In this document: in pieces, positions 1 through 11,345 of the stretch | How the letters are laid out: every line of letters starts with the position of its first letter | How positions within the stretch are numbered: position 1 is the first letter of the stretch | Assembly (NCBI GenBank): GCA_034336665.1 | Contig: CM067584.1 | Location: forward strand, 4,816,699 to 4,880,698 | Reading direction: 5' to 3' | DNA: 64,000 bases | From: Luscinia megarhynchos | Lineage: Eukaryota > Chordata > Aves > Passeriformes > Turdidae | Position numbers and translations under genes: made by a program | Notes under the pieces: generated by a model | The model's input: only the letters and a program-made list of their open reading frames with translations | What the model was told of the DNA's origin: nothing | Databases searched by the model: none

Positions 1-498
1 CAGGTTTGTATTTTATTATAAGGCATGGGTGTAAGAGAGAGTGTAGAGCATGGAGAGTGATAAGAGCAAGGGGGTAAGAGAGAGCTTGGAGAGAGGTTAG
101 AGATCAGAGGTAAGAGATTAGAGAGAGATTTTCCATTTACAATACAATAAGTATTTTTCTATGATGAATATTCTAATTTCCAATAACCAATCTAATACAA
201 TATACAAATTTCCTAATATTTGCATGCAACCTATAAGAACTACTAAATTACCATGTTTTATGGCTTTCTTATCTGTAATCCTTCTCTTCAGACCTTTCCT
301 GCCAGGCTTGGGACAGGATGTCTGTTGGTTCTTTGGTATTTGTGGCATTTGGTATCATCTAAACAAAGGAAGAGGCCTCAAACCTTAACATGACTGTTTT
401 CAGCATCTATGTCAAACACTGCCAACATCTCTATTTCATCTATTGTTTCAGAACTACTTGCTAGGCACTCATAAGATTTTGCTATTCCCTCCCCAACA
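1..498 (-). mobile_element. Endogenous retrovirus LTR, family A copy 1 (cut by window edge)
   Basis: This stretch aligns nearly base for base with 14806-15301 and 41489-41974, so it is one copy of a dispersed repeat whose first ~62 bp lie outside the window. It ends CCCCAACA at 498. Read on the minus strand it starts TGTTGGGGAGGG and has AATAAA (plus-strand TTTATT near position 12) close to its 3' end. TG...CA ends with a polyadenylation signal ~70 bp from the end are typical of an LTR. No retroviral gene is attached. Long open frames here (118-348 minus, 161-388 plus) are not genes. Confidence 0.75.
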
Positions 499-1437
499 CC
501 AAACCTCTGCTTTTTACAACATTTCCGATGGGAGGAGGGGAAAATGAGCTGAATTCTAACAGACAGATCTGAGCCAGGGCTGCACCAGGGCCCCCGAGGA
601 ATTAGTTATCTGGGTTTTGGGATCACATGCTCTGAGAGGTCAGCTATTAATAGGTTCTGAGAGCTGAGCTGGTGATCATTAGGTGCTTTGAATAAATTAC
701 CAGGCGTTTGTTTGAGGTGGGTGTGTGTTCAAGGGGTCGGTAATTAAAGCTGTTTCTGGGCTAATGTTTTTATCTGTTCACCCAGCCGTGCAATCAATTC
801 ATAGCAAAGATCCCTTTTTAACACACTTGCACCACACATTCCTGAGGTTTCAGTAAGCACCTTCCAAGGATGTTTGGATTCTTTACGGATTCCTTCTTGT
901 GATGACTATTTTTATGCATTTTAGAAATCCTTAAAGCAGATCCTTTCCCCACCACGATTTGCTGTTCCATTACATGTCAGCTCATCCCTTCACCTTCCTC
1001 ATTCAGCATCCCCCATGAAAAGTCTTTAGGAAGTTTGACATTCCAAATGTTATTTATTGCATTGTCTAGCAGGTTGTCTCTCCCTCCATGTGACCTTTCA
1101 AGATGATTTCAGAGCTGAGCCTCCAGCCCTCAGAATACCTGGGATGGTGGCTGCAGCTCCCAGAACTTTTTCCTTAGACCCCAACAGTATTTTCTATTCA
1201 AAAAAATCAGTGCAAGGAGTCATCAACCTCTCATTTACAGCCTCCTCCTCGTTGCACTGCAGTGCAAATCCACAGAGGGAGGTATGAAATCGCTTCTGCT
1301 GCAGCAGAATGAGCCCATGGACACTGAGATTCCTTTTCCAGTGTCACTTTCCAACCCCAAGCCATCCCAGAGAGTTTTCCTGAGTCAAATTGTATAAATA
1401 ATTACAAAATTGTTTATGGACCTGTGCAAAGGCAGTG
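499..1437. other. Non-coding, no gene seen
   Basis: Mixed-composition sequence with no exon-like frame bounded by splice sites. About 690-860 is AT-rich with several homeodomain-like TAAT/ATTA cores and could be a conserved noncoding element, but nothing else supports that. Confidence 0.5.
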
Positions 1438-2343
1438 GGATCTTTGTGGTGGACACTGGATTGACCCAGAACATTGGGATTTTGTGGTGGACACTGGATT
1501 ATCCCAAAACTCGGGATCTTTGTGGTGGACACTAGAATAAACCAAACACTGAGATCTCTGTGGTGGACTTTGGACTGACCCAAACATTGGGATTTTGTGG
1601 TGGACACTAGAATAAACCAAACACTGAGATCTCTGTGGTGGACACTGGACTGACCCAAAACTCAGGATCTTTGTGGTGAACATTGGGCTACCCAAAACAT
1701 TGAGATCTCTGTGGTGGACACTAGAATAAACCAAACATTGAGGTCTTCGTGGTGGACAGTGGACTGAACTGAAACTCAGGATCTTTCTGGTGGACACTGG
1801 AGTGACCCAAAACATTGGGATTTTGTGGTGGAAACTGAACTGACCCAAAACATTGGGATTTTGTGGTGGACATTGGACTAATCCAAACTCAGTATCTTTA
1901 TGGTGGACACTAGACTGACCCAAAACTCAGGATCTTTGTGGTGGGCAATGGACTGACCCAAAACATTGAGATCTTTGTGGTGGACACTGGATTGACCCAG
2001 AATATTGAGATTTTATGGTGGACACTAGAATAAACCAAACACTGAGATCTCTGTGGTAGACACTACTGGATTGGCCCAAAACTCGGGATCTTTGTGGTGG
2101 ACATTGGACTACCCAAAACATTGAGATCTCTGTGGTGGACACTGCACTGACCCAAACACTGGGATTTTGTGGTGGACACTGGACTAAACCTAACATCAGG
2201 ATCTCTGTGATGGACACTGGACTGACCCAAAACTCAGAACCTCTGTGGTGGACACTGGACTAAACCAAACATTGGGATTTTGTGGTGGACATTGGACTGA
2301 CCCAAACATCAGGATCTCTGTGGTGGACTTTGGACTGACCCAC
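1438..2343. repeat. Minisatellite, 36-39-bp unit, about 24 copies
   Basis: Tandem units of the form 'tttgtggtggacactgga' followed by 'ctgacccaaaacattggg'. Lengths vary from 36 to 39 bp because units begin 'gatctttg', 'gatctctg' or 'attttg'. Unit variants recur in a similar order near 1440-1640 and 1970-2110, which suggests higher-order duplication. Minus-strand frames of 96-169 residues rich in VHHRD/CPPQ motifs come from the repeat and are not proteins. Confidence 0.9.
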
Positions 2344-3405
2344 ATCAAACACTGACACCAGTGCAGGCCATTAATGATTCCCAGGGTGGGAAGCAGAATG
2401 ATTGCAGGAACCTTGTGACATTCTCCATGAAAATCCCCTTTTCCCCTTCCTTTGCTGAGCTAGAAATGCTCTTTCCTTCTCTTTTGAGGCAGGAATGCTC
2501 TTTTCTTGCCTGTTGATGCAGCTGGGAGGATCAATAAGTTTGTCTCTTTTCTCATGTCTCTGCTTGTCCTCAATTATATTTGATTGGAGTTTGAGCAGGG
2601 AGTGTTTAGTGGCAGCACTTGGTAGCTCTCTGGCAGAAACCTGCATAATTTGGGGCAATTTACTGAACGTTTTCGTGCATCAGGTACCTATTTTTAAGGA
2701 AAGATAATGAGAGTTTTGTTCTACCTGTCTGTGATGTCTCCTAATCCCTGTTCCTGACCTTGCCTGGGGCCCACATTTCTGTAATGTTCATGTAAACAAT
2801 TCTGCTCCTATTGTATTTCTGTTTACCCCTGTGGCTTAGGGGGATTTTTTTTTTATTGGAAACCCTTTACCTGTGTTTGTTCAGACAGAAATTATCTATG
2901 CCATGGCATGCAGGGCAGCATTTTGTTCTCTTGTCTTTCTTTCCTGGCCTAAATGAGAGGTGAGACAGGCAGAAGCACCAAAGCTTTGCTCACCTTGAAA
3001 TCACGGGGAAACCCATAAATTCCAAATATTTGGAGTTAGGGTTTTGAAGATTCTTGATAGAAATACTACTAAAAGAGAGGCACCCTTGGGATTTACACCA
3101 CTCTTGGATTTAATTATTCTTAGGGAAGCATTATGTCCTGCCAAGGCATTTGTCCTTTGTTGTCAGGGCTGCAAGCACCAATTTCACTTTTCCAGAGAGG
3201 ACCCATAATGGTCTGAAAACAAACAAGTGAAACCAGTTGTGGCTGGGATTATTGTAATTTTCGGTGTCATGAAAAGCTCATCCTGTTCAGGATGCTCCAA
3301 GTGCTCATCCAGAACTGCACATGGGCTTTCTTTGGGTTTCTGTGTCAGTATCAGCAGGAAAAATGGGATTGTGTTTGTGAGGACACAGAGAGCTTTGCAG
3401 GAAGG
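2344..3405. other. Non-coding, no gene seen
   Basis: Unique-looking sequence between two minisatellites. No convincing exon, RNA gene or retroelement end was found. Confidence 0.5.
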
Positions 3406-4682
3406 TCAGGAGGTGACACAGGGGAAGGAGGAGGTGACACAGGGGGACAGAGGAGCTGACACAGAGGGAAACAGGAGGTGACACAGCAGAAAGGAGGAGG
3501 TGACACCTGTGGAGAGAGGAGGTGACACAGGGAGAAGAGGAGGTGACACAGGGGGACAGAGAAGGTGACACTGATGGAGAGGAGGAGGTGACACAGGTGG
3601 AAAAAAGAGGTGACACAGGTGGAGAGAGGAGGTGACACAGAGGGGAAAAAGGAGGTGACACAGGGGAAGGAGGAGGTGGCACAGGTGGAGAGAGAAGGTG
3701 GCACAGGGAAGGAGGAAGTGACACAGGGGGAAGAAGGAGGTGACATAGGTGGAAAAAGGTGACACAAGTGGAGAGAGGAGGTGACATGGGGATAGGAAGA
3801 GGTGACACTGCGGGGGGAAAAGGAGGTGACACAGGGGAAAGGAGGAGGTGACACTGGGGAGACAGAGGAGGTGACACAGGGGAAAGGAGGAGGTGACACT
3901 GGGAGGAGAGAGGAGGTGACAAGTGGAAAAAGAAGGTGATACAGATGGAGAGAGAAGGTGACACAGCAGAAAGGAGGAGGTGACACCTGTGAAGAGAGGA
4001 GGTGACACAGGGAGAAGAGAGGAGGTGACACAGGGAGACAGAGGAGGTGACACAGGGGGGAGAGAGAAGGTGACACAGCAGAAAGGAGGAGGTGACACCT
4101 GTGGAGAGAGGAGGTGACACAGGGAGAAGAGAGGAGGTGACACAGGGAGACAGAGGAGGTGACACAGGTGGAGAAAGGAGGTGACACAGGGGAAAGGAGG
4201 AGGTGACACTGGGAGGAGAGAGGAGGTGACACAAGTGGAAAAAGAAGGTGATACAGATGGAGAGAGAAGGTGACAGAGGGAGACAGAGGAGGTGACACAG
4301 GGGGAGAGAGAAGGTGACACAGCAGAAAGGAGGAGATGGCACCTGTGGAGAGAGGAGGTGACACAGGGAGAAGAGAGGAGGTGACACAGGGGGAGGGAGA
4401 AGGTGACACAGGGGGACAGAGGAAGTAACACAGCAGAAAGGATGAGGTGACACCTGTGGAGAGAGGAGGTGACACAAGTGGAAAAAGGAGGAGGTGACAG
4501 GGGACAGAGGAGGTGACACAGGGGAAGGAGGAGGTGACACAAGGGGACAGAGGAGGTGACACAGATGGAGAAAGGATGAGGTGGCACAGGTGGAGAAAGA
4601 AGGTGACACAAGTGGAAAAAGGAGGTGGCACAGGGAAGGAGGAGGTGACAGGGGGACAGAGGAGGTGGCACAGGTGGGGGAG
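3406..4682. repeat. Minisatellite, ~18-21-bp purine-rich GGAGGTGACACAG unit
   Basis: About 60 units built on 'gaggaggtgacacaggg'. A longer block ('cagcagaaaggaggaggtg' then 'acacctgtggagagagg') recurs near 3485, 3965, 4080, 4320 and 4435, so there is a higher-order level. The reverse unit (CTGTGTCACCTCCTC) has no stop in any frame, so all three minus frames stay open over much of the array (426, 529 and 571 residues of CHLLSPPVSPP-type sequence). These are artefacts. Confidence 0.92.
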
Positions 4683-4770
4683 AGGGCAGCTGTTTCTCTC
4701 TCTTCTTCAAAGGAAACCTCCTTTGCAGTCCTGGAACACCTGGTGGCTTTGCACAGGATTTCACCTGCAG

Positions 4771-4999
4771 AACCGTGGAATGGTTTGGGTGGGAAGGGAC
4801 CTTCAAGTTTGTGCAATTCCCACCCCTGCCATGGCAGGGACACCTCCTGCTGTCCCAGGCTGCTCCAAGCCCCATCCAGCCTGGCCTTGGGCACTCCAGG
4901 GATCCAGGGGCAGCCACAGCTCCTCTGGGAATCCCATCCCAGCCCCTCTCACCCTCCCAGACAGGAATTCCTTCCCAAAATCCCACCCAAACCTGCACA
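4771..4999 (-). mobile_element. CR1 LINE 3' fragment
   Basis: Begins 'gtggaatggtttgggtggga' and runs through 'gccatggcagggacacctcc' and 'ccagggatccaggggcagcc', the avian CR1 3' end read on its complement. First of three CR1 ends in a row. Confidence 0.85.
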
Positions 5000-5160
5000 T
5001 GGATCTTGGATGCATTTGGGCTGGAAGGATCCCAAAGTCCATCCAATCCCACCATGAGCAGGGACATTTTCCACCATCCCAGGTTGTTCCACCTGGGCCT
5101 GGAACAGGGATCCAGGGGCATCCCATAATTCTTCCCAATATCCCATTTAAACTAGCACAT
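5000..5160 (-). mobile_element. CR1 LINE 3' fragment, diverged
   Basis: Same motif order as the preceding copy ('tttgggctggaaggatccc', 'agcagggacattttccacc', 'agggatccaggggcatccc') with an internal deletion. Confidence 0.75.
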
Positions 5161-5346
5161 GGAATCCTGGAATTTTTTTGAGTTGGAAAGGACCTTAAAT
5201 CCCACCCAGTGCCACCCCTGCCATGGCAGGGACACCTCCCACTGCCCCAGCCTGGCCTTGGGCACTGCCAGGGATCCAGGGGCAGCCACAGCTGCCCTGG
5301 GAATTCCATCCCAGCCCCTCCCAGGGAGGAATTCCTTCCCAGATAA
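5161..5346 (-). mobile_element. CR1 LINE 3' fragment
   Basis: Starts 'gaatcctggaa', continues 'gagttggaaaggaccttaaa' and 'gccatggcagggacacctcc', and ends near 'gaggaattccttcccag'. Third of three same-orientation CR1 ends. Confidence 0.85.
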
Positions 5347-6289
5347 TAAACCCTGTTCACAACTCAACATCCCCTCATTACCAATTGCCAGACATCCCCT
5401 AATTAACCACGGCCACGTGCTGCTTTTATCTGAGGGTTTCCAAGTACTTTCTAAGGATCACATCCCAAGTGGCAACATCCTGATGTTTCATCCCAGGGGC
5501 AGCTCCATCCCAGGGAAACATGGTCTGGACAGAACCAGGAATGCTCCAAATGCACCAGCAGCCTTCAGAGAGACTTGTGGAGGTTTGTGTGTGCCTGGTC
5601 TGAGCCTCTCAGAGGCACTGGGGAAACTGGGAGGCTCAGCTCCCGTTAATTTTTATGAAAATTTAGCACCCAAATGCCCCTGGGTAGTTTTGAAAAATCT
5701 TCTCTTTTAGAGGGAGGCATAAAAGCGAGCGTTTGGAATTGCTTGAGTTGTGTGAGCAGTTCGTTAGTGTTGGAGATGATAAAAAATGCTCTTCCAGACA
5801 ATTAATTATCTCCTGAGTTACTCCAGAGGTGACATCTCCTTCCTGCCTCACAGCACTTTGTTGTTGGCCTGGAGCTGGGGAGTTTATGCTCCTTTTTAAC
5901 TCCTTAGCCCACTTCATATATCTCAGGAAGTTCTCAGGAGCCATAAAAACGTCTCACGGTCATTTAAGCTCCACCACTTTATCAATATTGGTATTTAGGA
6001 AGAAGGGAACAACTCTTAATTGTTTCCCTGTGCTCTGCCCTGGCTCTCATTAGCTCTGCCAGGCAGCTCAAGGAGCAGGGGCAGGGATTTCCTCTGGGCT
6101 GTTTATTCCTGTTAGCCCTGGCTGATGTTTTTAGGGGTGCTCAGGCAGCAGGATTTCAGACCTCACTGGTGGGAGCCGTGCTCCTGGTGCTCACATTTAG
6201 GTTTATAGAAACTCGGCTTTTCTCTCTGCACAAACAACATCTGGGGCAGGATGGACTTTTGGAACTGTGCTAGGATGGGACACACTCAG
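5347..6289. other. Non-coding, no gene seen
   Basis: No exon with usable splice borders. 5715-5990 is low-repeat, AT-leaning sequence (for example 'gacaattaattatctcctga') that could be conserved, but I cannot test that. Confidence 0.45.
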
Positions 6290-6505
6290 AGCCAGGAAAT
6301 CATTAGAGCTGGAAAAGGCCCCCAAGACCATCAAACCCAGCCTGTGGCTGAATCCCACCAGGGGGAAAGTTCCACACTGTGAAGTGCTGCTCTGCTCCTT
6401 TTTTAACACTTCCAGGGACGGTGGCTCCAACCACCAGCCAGTCCCTGGTGTCATGACAGTTTTCTCTGGATCATTCCCCACTTCCAGCCTGACAGCTGAG
6501 TTTGA
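6290..6505 (-). mobile_element. Older CR1 LINE 3' fragment
   Basis: Contains 'attagagctggaaaaggccc', 'caagaccatcaaacccagcc' and 'cttccagggacggtggctcc', the order of an older CR1 subfamily on the minus strand. CR1-like sequence may resume after the 13-bp repeat at 6566. Confidence 0.7.
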
Positions 6506-6565
6506 AAAATACCTTGGATAGGATAATTCTGTATTTTTTTTGATAGATCCTCCTCAAGCTCTCTT

Positions 6566-6666
6566 GACTTCCATGAATGACTTCCATTTAAGACTTCCAT
6601 TTAAGACTTCCATTTAAGACTTCCATTTAAGACTTCCATTAATGACTTCCATTAATGACTTCCATT
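6566..6666. repeat. Short tandem repeat, 13-bp GACTTCCATTTAA unit
   Basis: About seven to eight copies of 'gacttccatttaa' or 'gacttccattaat' in a row, next to an old CR1 fragment. Confidence 0.9.
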
Positions 6667-6719
6667 GTCCTGCTCTCCACTGGGAGCGTGTTAGAAACAT
6701 CCCCAACCATCCCAGCTCC

Positions 6720-8895
6720 TCCCAGCCTGTTCTTGTTCTCCATCACACCCACCATAAATAAACCTCCCCAGGCTCTGTTTTGGGGGTATCAGTTCCCTCC
6801 TGTCTGCAGGATCACTTACCTGGGGTGGGATGATGGGAGCCAGCAGCAGTGCAGAGCCCTGGGGGATGTGTGGAGTGCACCTGCCTTGCTAATTACCACA
6901 TGCCAGCTCTAATTGCATGACTGCAGCAATGGGATCACACCACTTCCCCTGACGTGTTGTGACTGGAACAGCCCACGTTGATTCCTTAGCTACCTGTTGC
7001 CCCAAAATGAAATATTTGTCTTATCTGACACAAATTATAATTATCCCAAGGAAACTGGAGGTTCTTTCTCCTCCCCCCGCTTTTTTTTTTGTCTTCCTAA
7101 TTATCACTGTGGCTCCCAATGGAAGTGGTTGGTATAGCTGCTCATTAGCCAAACACTTTTTTTAGCAATTACCAGAAATTTAGGGAGCCAATTTGGAAAA
7201 AACCCAGCAGAGTTTTGCCTTTGGAAAATTCTCAGGTGCAGCTCCAGCTCTGTTGGTGTAAGTGCAAGGAGCTGCACTGATGTAGCTGCATTCCCTTGAA
7301 GCAGAGACAAATTTAGCTCTCGTTTAAAACCTGGACACCAGATTTTATTGATTGATATTGAAGCTATAAATTGAGCCTGACTTTAGCAGGCCTGAGCCTA
7401 CCCAGCACCAGGAGCTTCCATGGAGAGACAAGATTTACACTGGCCAGGATCCTGATTGAAATCCTGTGACCTTTCATTATTTCATGGGGAAGTAATTTCA
7501 GCTCAGCCCTGACAAGCCCAGACGGTCCAACCCCACCAAAACACCAGGGAACAGATTTCTTGTGAGCCAGGAATTTCTGTGGAGCTCTTGAGGCTCTGCT
7601 TCATGCTCACATCTCGGGTGAAAGGTCTCAAAGCCTTTAACTCAGTGAAAATCGGGGCAACTTTGCCATTTCACAGTGTCAGACAGAAATATTAAGAGCA
7701 GAACTGAATATGGAAACTGCAGCTGTGCTCAGCTCTGGGATGTGGCTCAGGCTGGGAGGTTGTTTCCCACAGGAATGAAGGACTGCAGGTGGATTTGGGG
7801 AGTTTTCATCCTCTTTTTCACAGAGCCAGAGGACCACAGCTGGCACAGGAGGGTAAAAATCCCACAGGAAAACGAGTTTGGCTCCATTCGGGAGAGCAGG
7901 AACTGTGCCCAGTGCCTCCATGTGCTGGTCATTCCCAGCAGGATTTCCACCAGACCACAGGAGGCTCCAGTCAGTGCAATTCCAGCCCTGGAGGAGCAGA
8001 GGGAAGGCAGACTTTGAAAACAGAGCGTGGTAGGAGCTGAAGTGGGGGCGTGAGGCGCTGGCTGAGCTCCCAGCTCTGTCACCGCTCTCTGGGTGACCTT
8101 GCCCGAGCCACACAATCTTCCTTCACCTGAGAGCTGTGTGTGGGAGTAATGATGTCTCCCCAGGCCAGAAGACACCTTTCCTGCTGCATTCTGATGCTCT
8201 GGTGTCTGGGATCACAGGTGTTTCTAGAAACTGGGGACATTACACTATGGATTGTCCCATCCTACGTGTGTCTGGAGCTGGAGGCACAGAGCTCTATAAA
8301 TACAGATATAATCACCCCACAGCCTGCTGGATCCCTCCCTCCACTCTGCAACCCTGACAGATGTGCTCTCAGCAAGGTTCCCCCATATTCCAGAGCCCGG
8401 CAGAAACAAAAGAAGAAGATTAATTAGGCTGTCATTGTGTGAAATTGGGTTTGGGGATGGCAGGCACGCTCTGCAGCCTGCACGGGGCTGGGCCATTTTT
8501 TTAATTAGAGCAACTGAGAGGGGGAAAGAAGCCAGGTCGTGATGGGCTTTGCACGGAGTTTTGGTGACATGGGGACACAGGGAAGGGTCAGGGTGATGCC
8601 AGGGCTGGACAAACACACCTCACCCCCCCGAGCTGAACTCGCTCCTCCCGGAACTCATCAGTCGCTCAAAACCCAAAATTTCCTGCGTGACCAGCCAGCC
8701 CAGCCTCACCCCTGGGTGCTGGGGAAGGGCTCGGGAGCCTCCTGCCAGCACAGGCCGGTGCAGCAGGGCTGGGTGTGCCCCGGGGAAGGGAACGTGCTGC
8801 CAAACCTGCCCCGTTCCAGCTGCTGCTGCATCCCGGGCTCTGCTGACCCTCTGGAGCATCTCCCTCGGCATCCCCACACATTCCCCAACAGCACC
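6720..8895. other. Non-coding, no gene seen
   Basis: About 2.2 kb with several open frames on both strands (up to 144 residues), none with a recognisable domain, splice-site support or codon-like composition. I see only generic non-coding sequence. Confidence 0.5.
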
Positions 8896-9925
8896 TTTTC
8901 CCCCTTTTTACCCTTTTTTTCCTCATTTTCCCCCTCCCCCCTTCCCCTTTTTCCCCTGTTTTCCCCCTTTTTTCCCTTTTTCCCCCTTTTTCCTTTCCTC
9001 CTTTTTTACCCTTTCCCCCCCGTTTTTCCCTTTTTCCCCTTTTTTTCCTTTTTTCCCCATTATCCCCCTTTTTCTTCTGTTCTCCCCATTTTTCCCCATT
9101 TTTCCCCACTTTCCCCCGATTTTCCCTTTTTCCCCTTTTTTTTCCCTTTTTTCCCATTTTTCCCCTTTTTCCCTGCTGTTCTCCCCATTTTTTCCCCCAT
9201 TTTTCTCCCACTTTCCCCCGTTTTTCCTTTTTCCCGTTTTCCCCCTTTTTTTCCCATTTTCTCCCCTTTTCCCCCTTTTTTTCATTCTCCCCCATTTTTC
9301 CCACTTTCCCCCGTTTTTCCTTTTTTTTCCCCGTTTTTCCCCTTTTTCTCCCCATTTTTCTCCCCCTTTTCCCCCTCTTTTTTCATTCTTCCCCCTTTTT
9401 CCCCTTTTCCCCCGTTTTCCCAGTTTTCCCTTTTCCCCTTTTTTTCCCATTTTCTCCATTTTCCCCCCCTCTTTTTCATTCTCCCCCTTTTTCCCACTTT
9501 CCCCCGTTTTTCCTTTTTTCCCGTTTTCCCCTTTTTTCCCATTTTTCTCCCCTTTTTCCTCCCCTTTTTTTTCATTCTCCCCCCTTTTTCCCCCTTTTCC
9601 CCCCGTTTTCCCCTTTTTTTCCCGTTTTCCACTTTTTTCCCATTTTCTCCCCTTTTTCCCCCTTTTTTTCATTCTCCCCCATTTTTCCCACTTTTCCCCC
9701 CGTTTTCCCCATTTTCCCCCATTTTCCCCTTTTTCCCCATTTTCTCCCCTTTTTTCCCCCGTTTTCCCTTTCTCCCCATTTTTTCCCCTTTTTTTCCCAT
9801 TTTTCTCCCCTTTTTTCCCCGTTTTCCCTTTCTCCCCATTTTCCCCTTTTTTTCCCATTTTCTCCCCTTTTTCCCCCGTTTTCCCCCTTTCCCCCCTTTT
9901 TTCCCCATTTCCCCCTTTTTCCCAG
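8896..9925. repeat. Polypyrimidine block of T5C5-like runs, ~97-bp higher-order period
   Basis: The plus strand is almost entirely C and T for about 1 kb, as alternating runs of T(3-8) and C(3-6) with rare A or G. The landmark CATTCT/CATTCTC recurs at 9283, 9384, 9477, 9573 and 9670, spacings of 93-101 bp, so this is a minisatellite and not random low-complexity DNA. Long frames (plus: Phe/Pro/Ser-rich, about 480 residues; minus: Gly/Lys/Glu-rich, 311 residues) follow from the composition. Confidence 0.93.
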
Positions 9926-10690
9926 CCCGAATTTGGGTTTATTCATCCGGAGGCAGAGCTGTGCTCACAGACAGATGAATTTTCGGTGTCGATTCATTAC
10001 AGGGGAGACCTGCTGGATCCTCCTCAAGATCCCGGAGATGGATGTGCCACTCAAACCCTCTCTGATTTAGCTCTGCCCCTTCCATCCCTCTCACCAACCA
10101 GCACCTGGCGAGTTCTTGCCTCCCCTTGAAGAGGAGGGAGGGAGGGAGCTGCTTGGGGGAGTCAAAATATCCCAACTCCCTCTCCTGGTTTTGCACTTTC
10201 AGCTGGAGAAGAGAATGTTTTTGTGCACCTTCCATTGCTGGGGGAAGAGTAAAATAATTTTCTCGTGGAGATGAGAGCTCTGAGGTCAGACAGGAATGCT
10301 TGGACACTTCCATATTCATGAAAAATATGTTGTCATGGATTTAATGAGTGGTGAAAGATAAAAATTGCAATTATTTTTTAATTTTTTTTTTCAATTTAAA
10401 CAAACAAATTGTTCCCTATCCTCATTAAGTCCCTTTATTGGGTTGGTTTGCAATGCACCTGATAGAAGCTGGTTCCCAACTATTCCAAAGCTCATCATAA
10501 AACCATGGGCCCATCTCCATCACACTGAGCCTGGGTTGTGCTGGTGAATTCCAGCTGCTGGGAATTGTTTGATAATAGGAAAGAAAAGAATAGAAAATCA
10601 ATAATGATATTCCAGCAGCAAGGCTGGCTAAACAAGCCCCAGACCTTGAACAGGGCAATGGGAACTGGGACTTATCTAAATGGAATCTTT
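9926..10690. other. Non-coding, no gene seen
   Basis: Unique-looking sequence with an AT-rich segment at 10318-10420. No supported gene. Confidence 0.5.
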
Positions 10691-10730
10691 TCATGGAATG
10701 GGTTGGGTGGGAACTGGGACCTTAAATCCC
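10691..10730 (-). mobile_element. CR1 LINE 3' end, first part (split by CCCAT array)
   Basis: 'tcatggaatgggttgggtgg' and 'actgggaccttaaatccc' match the CR1 3' terminus on the minus strand. The element resumes after the pentamer array at about 11218. Confidence 0.75.
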
Positions 10731-11220
10731 ATCCCATCCCATCCCATTAATCCCATCCCATCCCATTGATCCCATCCCATCCCGATCCCATCCCATTGAT
10801 CCCATCCCATTGATCCCATCCCATCGATCCCATCGATCCCATCCCATCCCATCCCATCCCGTCCCATCCCATCCCATCCCATCCCATCCCATCCCATCCC
10901 ATCCCATCCCATCCCATCCCATCCCATCCCATCCCATCCCATCCCATCCCATCCCATCCCATCCCATCCCATCCCATCCCATCCCATCAATCCCATCCCA
11001 TCCCATCCCATCCCATCCCATCCCATTGATCCCATCCCATCCCATCCCATTGATCCCATCCCATCCCATCCCATCGATCCCATCCCATCCCATCCCATCC
11101 CATCCCATCCCATCCCATCCCATCCCATCCCATCCCATCCCATTGATCCCATCCCATCCCATCCCATCCCACTGATCCCATCCCATCCCATCCCACTGAT
11201 CCCATCACATCCCATCCCAT
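10727..11220. repeat. CCCAT pentanucleotide array, ~490 bp
   Basis: Nearly pure (CCCAT)n with scattered interruptions such as 'cccattgat' and 'cccatcgat'. Minus-strand frames reading MGWDGMGWDG and plus frames reading IPSHPIPSHP are repeat artefacts. Confidence 0.97.
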
Positions 11221-11345
11221 AGCAGGGACACCTTGCACTGTCCCAGGTGCTCCAAGCCCCATCCAGCCTGGCCTTGGACACTTCCAGGGGTCCAGGGGCT
11301 GCCACAGCCACTCTGGACAATCACCCCTGCTCAGGTGGGATTTCC
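11218..11345 (-). mobile_element. CR1 LINE fragment, second part after CCCAT array
   Basis: 'agcagggacaccttgcactg', 'ccccatccagcctggccttg' and 'ggggtccaggggctgccaca' continue the CR1 interrupted at 10730, in the same orientation and order. Confidence 0.8.

Noticed and set aside
3305..5121. Three overlapping long minus-strand frames (529, 426, 571 residues)
   Set aside because: They follow the CTGTGTCACCTCCTC repeat, which lacks stops in all frames. Composition and overlap show they are not proteins.
8285..8310. TATA-like 'ctctataaatacag' as a promoter
   Set aside because: No transcript, exon or LTR context supports it.
8539..10129. Two ~480-residue plus frames and a 311-residue minus frame
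   Set aside because: Products of the polypyrimidine minisatellite (Phe/Pro/Ser or Gly/Lys/Glu only).
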